From NCBI RefSeq assembly GCF_018390515.1, contig NZ_JAHBBK010000003.1, positions 372,001 through 436,000 of the forward strand: a DNA stretch of 64,000 nt, written 5' to 3'. Made by a program: the position numbers and the translations under genes. The notes below the pieces were generated by a model. It saw nothing but the letters and a program-made list of their open reading frames with translations. It had not been told where the DNA came from and ran no database searches. This DNA comes from Mucilaginibacter sp. Bleaf8 (GTDB lineage Bacteria > Bacteroidota > Bacteroidia > Sphingobacteriales > Sphingobacteriaceae). Within the stretch, counting starts at the first letter, position 1; each line of letters begins with the position of its first letter. Below are positions 60,879 through 64,000 of the stretch, piece after piece.

Positions 60879-63800
60879 ATGGCATCAGATAACTATACTT
60901 TGCTGATTGAAAAGGTGAATACCTTCATCCGCAGGTATTATTTGAATAACCTGCTGCGCGGCCTTATTTTTTTAGGTGCCGGTTTGTTATCTGCCTATCT
61001 GATTTTGGTGCTGGGTGAGCATTATGGCAACTTTGGTACCGGCTTGCGCACATTTTTGTTCTATGCTTTTATTGTGCTTAATTTAGCATTACTAAGCTGG
61101 CTGGTATTGCCGTCACTGCTGGCTTATTTTAAGCTGGGCAAATCGCTCACGCATGATGAAGCAGCCCAAATTATTGGCCGTCATTTTGGCGATGTGAAAG
61201 ATAAGCTGCTCAATACGCTGCAGCTCAAAAAACTGGCTGATGGCAATGTACAGCACCGTCACCTCATTGAAGCCAGCATCAACCAAAAAATCAGCGAGCT
61301 CAGGCCGGTAAGCTTCCCCTCTGCTATCAACCTGCAAGAGAACACGCGTTACCTGAAATGGGTTATACCACCTGCCATTATCATTATTTTGATTGGTTTA
61401 ATTGCGCCATCCATACTGGTAAGCAGCACCCGCAGGCTTATTCATCACAACCAGTACTTTGCCCCGATTGCCCCGTTTAAATTTGTGGTGCTTAACAACG
61501 CACTGGCCGTTACCCAGGGGCAGGATTTAAAATTGAACCTGAAACTGGAAGGCGACCAGCTGCCGGCCGATGTTTACCTCGAAACCGGCAGTAATACCTT
61601 TAAGCTGGATAAAGAGAGCCTTACCCGCTTTCATTACCAATTCAGTAATGTGCAGCAAAATGTTACGTTCAGGCTAACGGCTAATGGTTATATCTCGGCG
61701 CCTTACCAAATACAGGTAAGCCTCAAGCCAGCGCTGCTTAATTTTGATGTGGTTTTAAATTACCCCGCCTATCTGCATAAAAAAAATGAGCGGTTAAGCA
61801 ATGCAGGCGATTTAACTTTACCTGCTGGTACCGGCGTAACCTGGCAGCTGCATGCACAACATACCGGCAAGGTAAACTTTAACAGCAACCAAACGCAGCA
61901 TCAGCTGAGTGCCGTTGGTACTGGCACTTTCCAGTATTCTGAAAAAATATACAAAAATACCACCTACAGCCTGCAGCCGCTTACAGTCACAGGCGTACCT
62001 GGGGATGAGGCAAGTTACCACATCAATGTTATTGCCGATGAGTTGCCAACCATTACCGTACAGGAAAAGCAGGATTCGGTAAGCAGCAAGGCGCTGTATT
62101 TTACCGGCGATATTCGTGATGATCATGGCTTTTCATCCCTTACTTTTCATTACCGCAAAGGTTCAGCAAAAGGCAAGGCTTACAGCCATGCGGTTAAGGC
62201 CAGCCTGGCCCAGGCACAATCGTCTTTCTTTTACTTCTGGGATCTGAAAGAGCTTAACATAGCCCCCGGTGATGAAGTGAGTTATTACTTTGAGGTAGCC
62301 GATAATGATGGCGTTACCGGGCCTAAAAGAGCACGCACACCCGAGCGCACATTGCAAGCGCCTACCGAAAAACAGGTGAACGAACAGCTCAATGCTGGTA
62401 CACAGGCAGTGAAGCAGAAAATGCAGTCGGCCGTGAAGCTGGCTGGCCAGCTGGAACGTGAAGCACAGAAGCTGAACCGCATGCTGCTTGATAAAAATAA
62501 CCTGAGCTTTGATGAAAAAAAGCAGGTGGAAGATTTGCTGAAAAAGCGCGAGGAGTTGAACAATCTGGTCAAAGAAATTCAGGACGAAAACAAGAAGAAC
62601 TTATATAATCGTCAGGAAAATCAGCAGCAAAGCCAGGAGCTGCAGCAAAAGCAAAAAGAGATTGAAGATTTGTTTAAGAACCTGCTCGATGATGAAACGC
62701 AAGACCTGTTAAAAAAACTACAGGACCTGTTGCAAAACGACCAGAAAGAAAGTACCCGCAACGAGCTCTCGCGCATGCAGAACGATAACAAATCGCTCAA
62801 AAAAGAGCTTGACCGTATGCTGGAGCTTTACAAAAAGCTGGAATTTGAACAGAAGCTCAACCAGCATATCAACCAGCTGAATGAGCTTTCAATTAAACAG
62901 CAAAAACTGGCAGAACAAACTCAGAAACAAGGTGTTAATCAACAACAGCTTCAAATAGAGCAGGAAGGAATAAAGCAGGAGTTTCAGGATGTAAAAAAGG
63001 CGCTGAACGAGCTGGCCAAAAGCAACGAGCAGTTAGAGCGTAAAAATAATTTTGAGAAGCCCGAGAAGGAAGAGCAGCAGGTTGAGCAGGATATGAACAG
63101 CAGCAGCAGCGAGCTGCAAAAAAACAACCGCTCCAAAGCGGCGCAAGCCCAGCAGCGAGCGGCCCAAAACATGCAGCAAATGGCGCAAAAGATGAAAAAG
63201 GACAGCCTGGAGGGCGAGGAGAGTGACACAGAGGTTGATGCACGGCAGCTGCGCGAACTATTAAAAGTTTTAGTAGCCAGCTCATTTGAGCAGGAAAAGG
63301 TGATGCAGAGTTTACGTGGCATGAGTAGCAACGATCCGGGCTATGTAGCCATGGCGCAAAAGCAAAAAGATATAAAGGATAACCTAAAAACGGCAGAAGA
63401 TACGTTATATGCTTTAAGCAGGCGGGTGCCTCAAATACAGGCCACCGTAAATAAAGAAGTAAGCAGTATAAACGATTATATTAATAAAGCGTTAGATAAC
63501 TTGGGCGACAGGCGCACGGCCGAAGCCAACCGGAATCAGCAGTATGCCATGACGTCTATGAACAATTTGGCACTGCTATTGAATGAAGCACTGGAGCATT
63601 TGCAAAACGCCATGAACAGCGGTAAGGGAAAGAGCGGCAAGCAGCAGCAATCATTACAGCAGCTAAGCCAGATGCAACAGCAACTGAACCAGAACATGCA
63701 AAAAATGCGTGATCAGATGCAGCGGCAGGGTAACCAGGGGCAAAGCGCCAAAGGGCAGGGCCAGCAGGGTAGCAGCCTTAGCGAACAGTTTGCCCGCATG

Positions 63801-64000
63801 GCCCGGCAGCAACAGGCTATCAGGCAGCAATTGCAGCAAATAAACCGGCAAAACAATAAAAATTCAATCGGTAAATCAGGTGATTTGGATAAAATATCTA
63901 AACAAATGGAACAAACCGAAAACGATCTCGTAAACAGGAGAGTTACCGATGAAGCGATAAAAAGGCAACAGCAAATCCAAACACGTTTGCTGGAAGCAGA
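60879..64000 (+). CDS. DUF4175 family membrane protein (5' part, runs off window)
   Basis: An open frame of more than 1040 codons from the ATG at 60879 to the window end. Two N-terminal membrane helices (LLRGLIFLGAGLLSAYLILV and FLFYAFIVLNLALLSWLVL) and a third near residue 165 (VIPPAIIIILIGLIAP) precede Ig-like extracytoplasmic domains. A very long Gln/Lys/Glu-rich coiled-coil region follows (from about residue 490), with low-complexity stretches such as MQQQLNQNMQKMRDQMQRQ. This is the DUF4175 plan common across Bacteroidota. The function is not established. The missing C-terminus lies beyond 64000. Confidence 0.88.
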   Translation, partial: MASDNYTLLIEKVNTFIRRYYLNNLLRGLIFLGAGLLSAYLILVLGEHYGNFGTGLRTFLFYAFIVLNLALLSWLVLPSLLAYFKLGKSLTHDEAAQIIGRHFGDVKDKLLNTLQLKKLADGNVQHRHLIEASINQKISELRPVSFPSAINLQENTRYLKWVIPPAIIIILIGLIAPSILVSSTRRLIHHNQYFAPIAPFKFVVLNNALAVTQGQDLKLNLKLEGDQLPADVYLETGSNTFKLDKESLTRFHYQFSNVQQNVTFRLTANGYISAPYQIQVSLKPALLNFDVVLNYPAYLHKKNERLSNAGDLTLPAGTGVTWQLHAQHTGKVNFNSNQTQHQLSAVGTGTFQYSEKIYKNTTYSLQPLTVTGVPGDEASYHINVIADELPTITVQEKQDSVSSKALYFTGDIRDDHGFSSLTFHYRKGSAKGKAYSHAVKASLAQAQSSFFYFWDLKELNIAPGDEVSYYFEVADNDGVTGPKRARTPERTLQAPTEKQVNEQLNAGTQAVKQKMQSAVKLAGQLEREAQKLNRMLLDKNNLSFDEKKQVEDLLKKREELNNLVKEIQDENKKNLYNRQENQQQSQELQQKQKEIEDLFKNLLDDETQDLLKKLQDLLQNDQKESTRNELSRMQNDNKSLKKELDRMLELYKKLEFEQKLNQHINQLNELSIKQQKLAEQTQKQGVNQQQLQIEQEGIKQEFQDVKKALNELAKSNEQLERKNNFEKPEKEEQQVEQDMNSSSSELQKNNRSKAAQAQQRAAQNMQQMAQKMKKDSLEGEESDTEVDARQLRELLKVLVASSFEQEKVMQSLRGMSSNDPGYVAMAQKQKDIKDNLKTAEDTLYALSRRVPQIQATVNKEVSSINDYINKALDNLGDRRTAEANRNQQYAMTSMNNLALLLNEALEHLQNAMNSGKGKSGKQQQSLQQLSQMQQQLNQNMQKMRDQMQRQGNQGQSAKGQGQQGSSLSEQFARMARQQQAIRQQLQQINRQNNKNSIGKSGDLDKISKQMEQTENDLVNRRVTDEAIKRQQQIQTRLLEA

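Overview
The window reads as a chromosome segment from a Bacteroidota member, most likely family Sphingobacteriaceae (Mucilaginibacter/Pedobacter type). The reasons are two SusC/SusD pairs, PAS/GAF hybrid histidine kinases, a Y_Y_Y/LuxR one-protein regulator, DUF1735 and DUF4175 proteins, and promoter -7 boxes of the TAnnTTTG type. The genus is inference from gene content only.

Left chromosomal part (1-29.3 kb). Two sensor kinases come first. A polysaccharide utilisation locus (3.9-18.9 kb) follows: a membrane-spanning regulator, SusC, SusD, two glucoamylase-fold (PF10091, GH144-like) enzymes, a GH43-like enzyme with discoidin and FN3 domains, and a GH3 beta-glucosidase, closed by a 15-bp-stem terminator. 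GH144 plus GH3 points to beta-1,2-glucan: SusCD import, periplasmic or surface endo-cleavage, then GH3 trimming. A leucine-rich-repeat protein, a GH3-auxin-type acyl-adenylating enzyme, a membrane HExxH protein and an SGNH hydrolase come next. A second SusC-SusD-DUF1735 lipoprotein operon ends at a terminator.

Island (29.40-52.74 kb). A 47-bp exact direct repeat of the 3' half of tRNA-Pro(GGG) bounds 23,292 bp of more AT-rich DNA. A tyrosine recombinase lies just inside the intact tRNA. The island holds a leftward tandem array of small, mostly single-copy hypothetical genes (resembling DUF4348, DUF1493, DUF6438, DUF2711 and zinc-ribbon proteins), an orphan N6-methylase lacking its NPPY motif, an OLD-family ATPase/TOPRIM nuclease, a GIY-YIG (T5orf172) protein, and a helicase-like protein with a non-canonical P-loop. 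At least seven genes, including the recombinase, are broken by single-base changes, so the island looks immobile and decaying. Its intergenic spaces carry short repeats with inverted ends and three or more structured, possibly RNA-coding, regions.

Right accessory part (52.8-57.1 kb). Four more secreted or membrane hypotheticals lie between two copies of a 57-bp repeat and share the island's palindromic repeats, including a duplicated array of about 265 bp.

Right chromosomal part (57.3-64 kb): a membrane hybrid histidine kinase, a glycosyltransferase, and the 5' 3.1 kb of a DUF4175 protein that runs off the window.

The most interesting reading is that 29.4-57 kb is an accessory-gene array built by repeat-mediated gain of single genes, comparable in layout to recombinase-associated acquired interbacterial defence (rAID) arrays. 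Family A, the main short-repeat family (eight copies, about 57 bp, inverted ends, some with matched changes at both ends), does not match anything I recognise.
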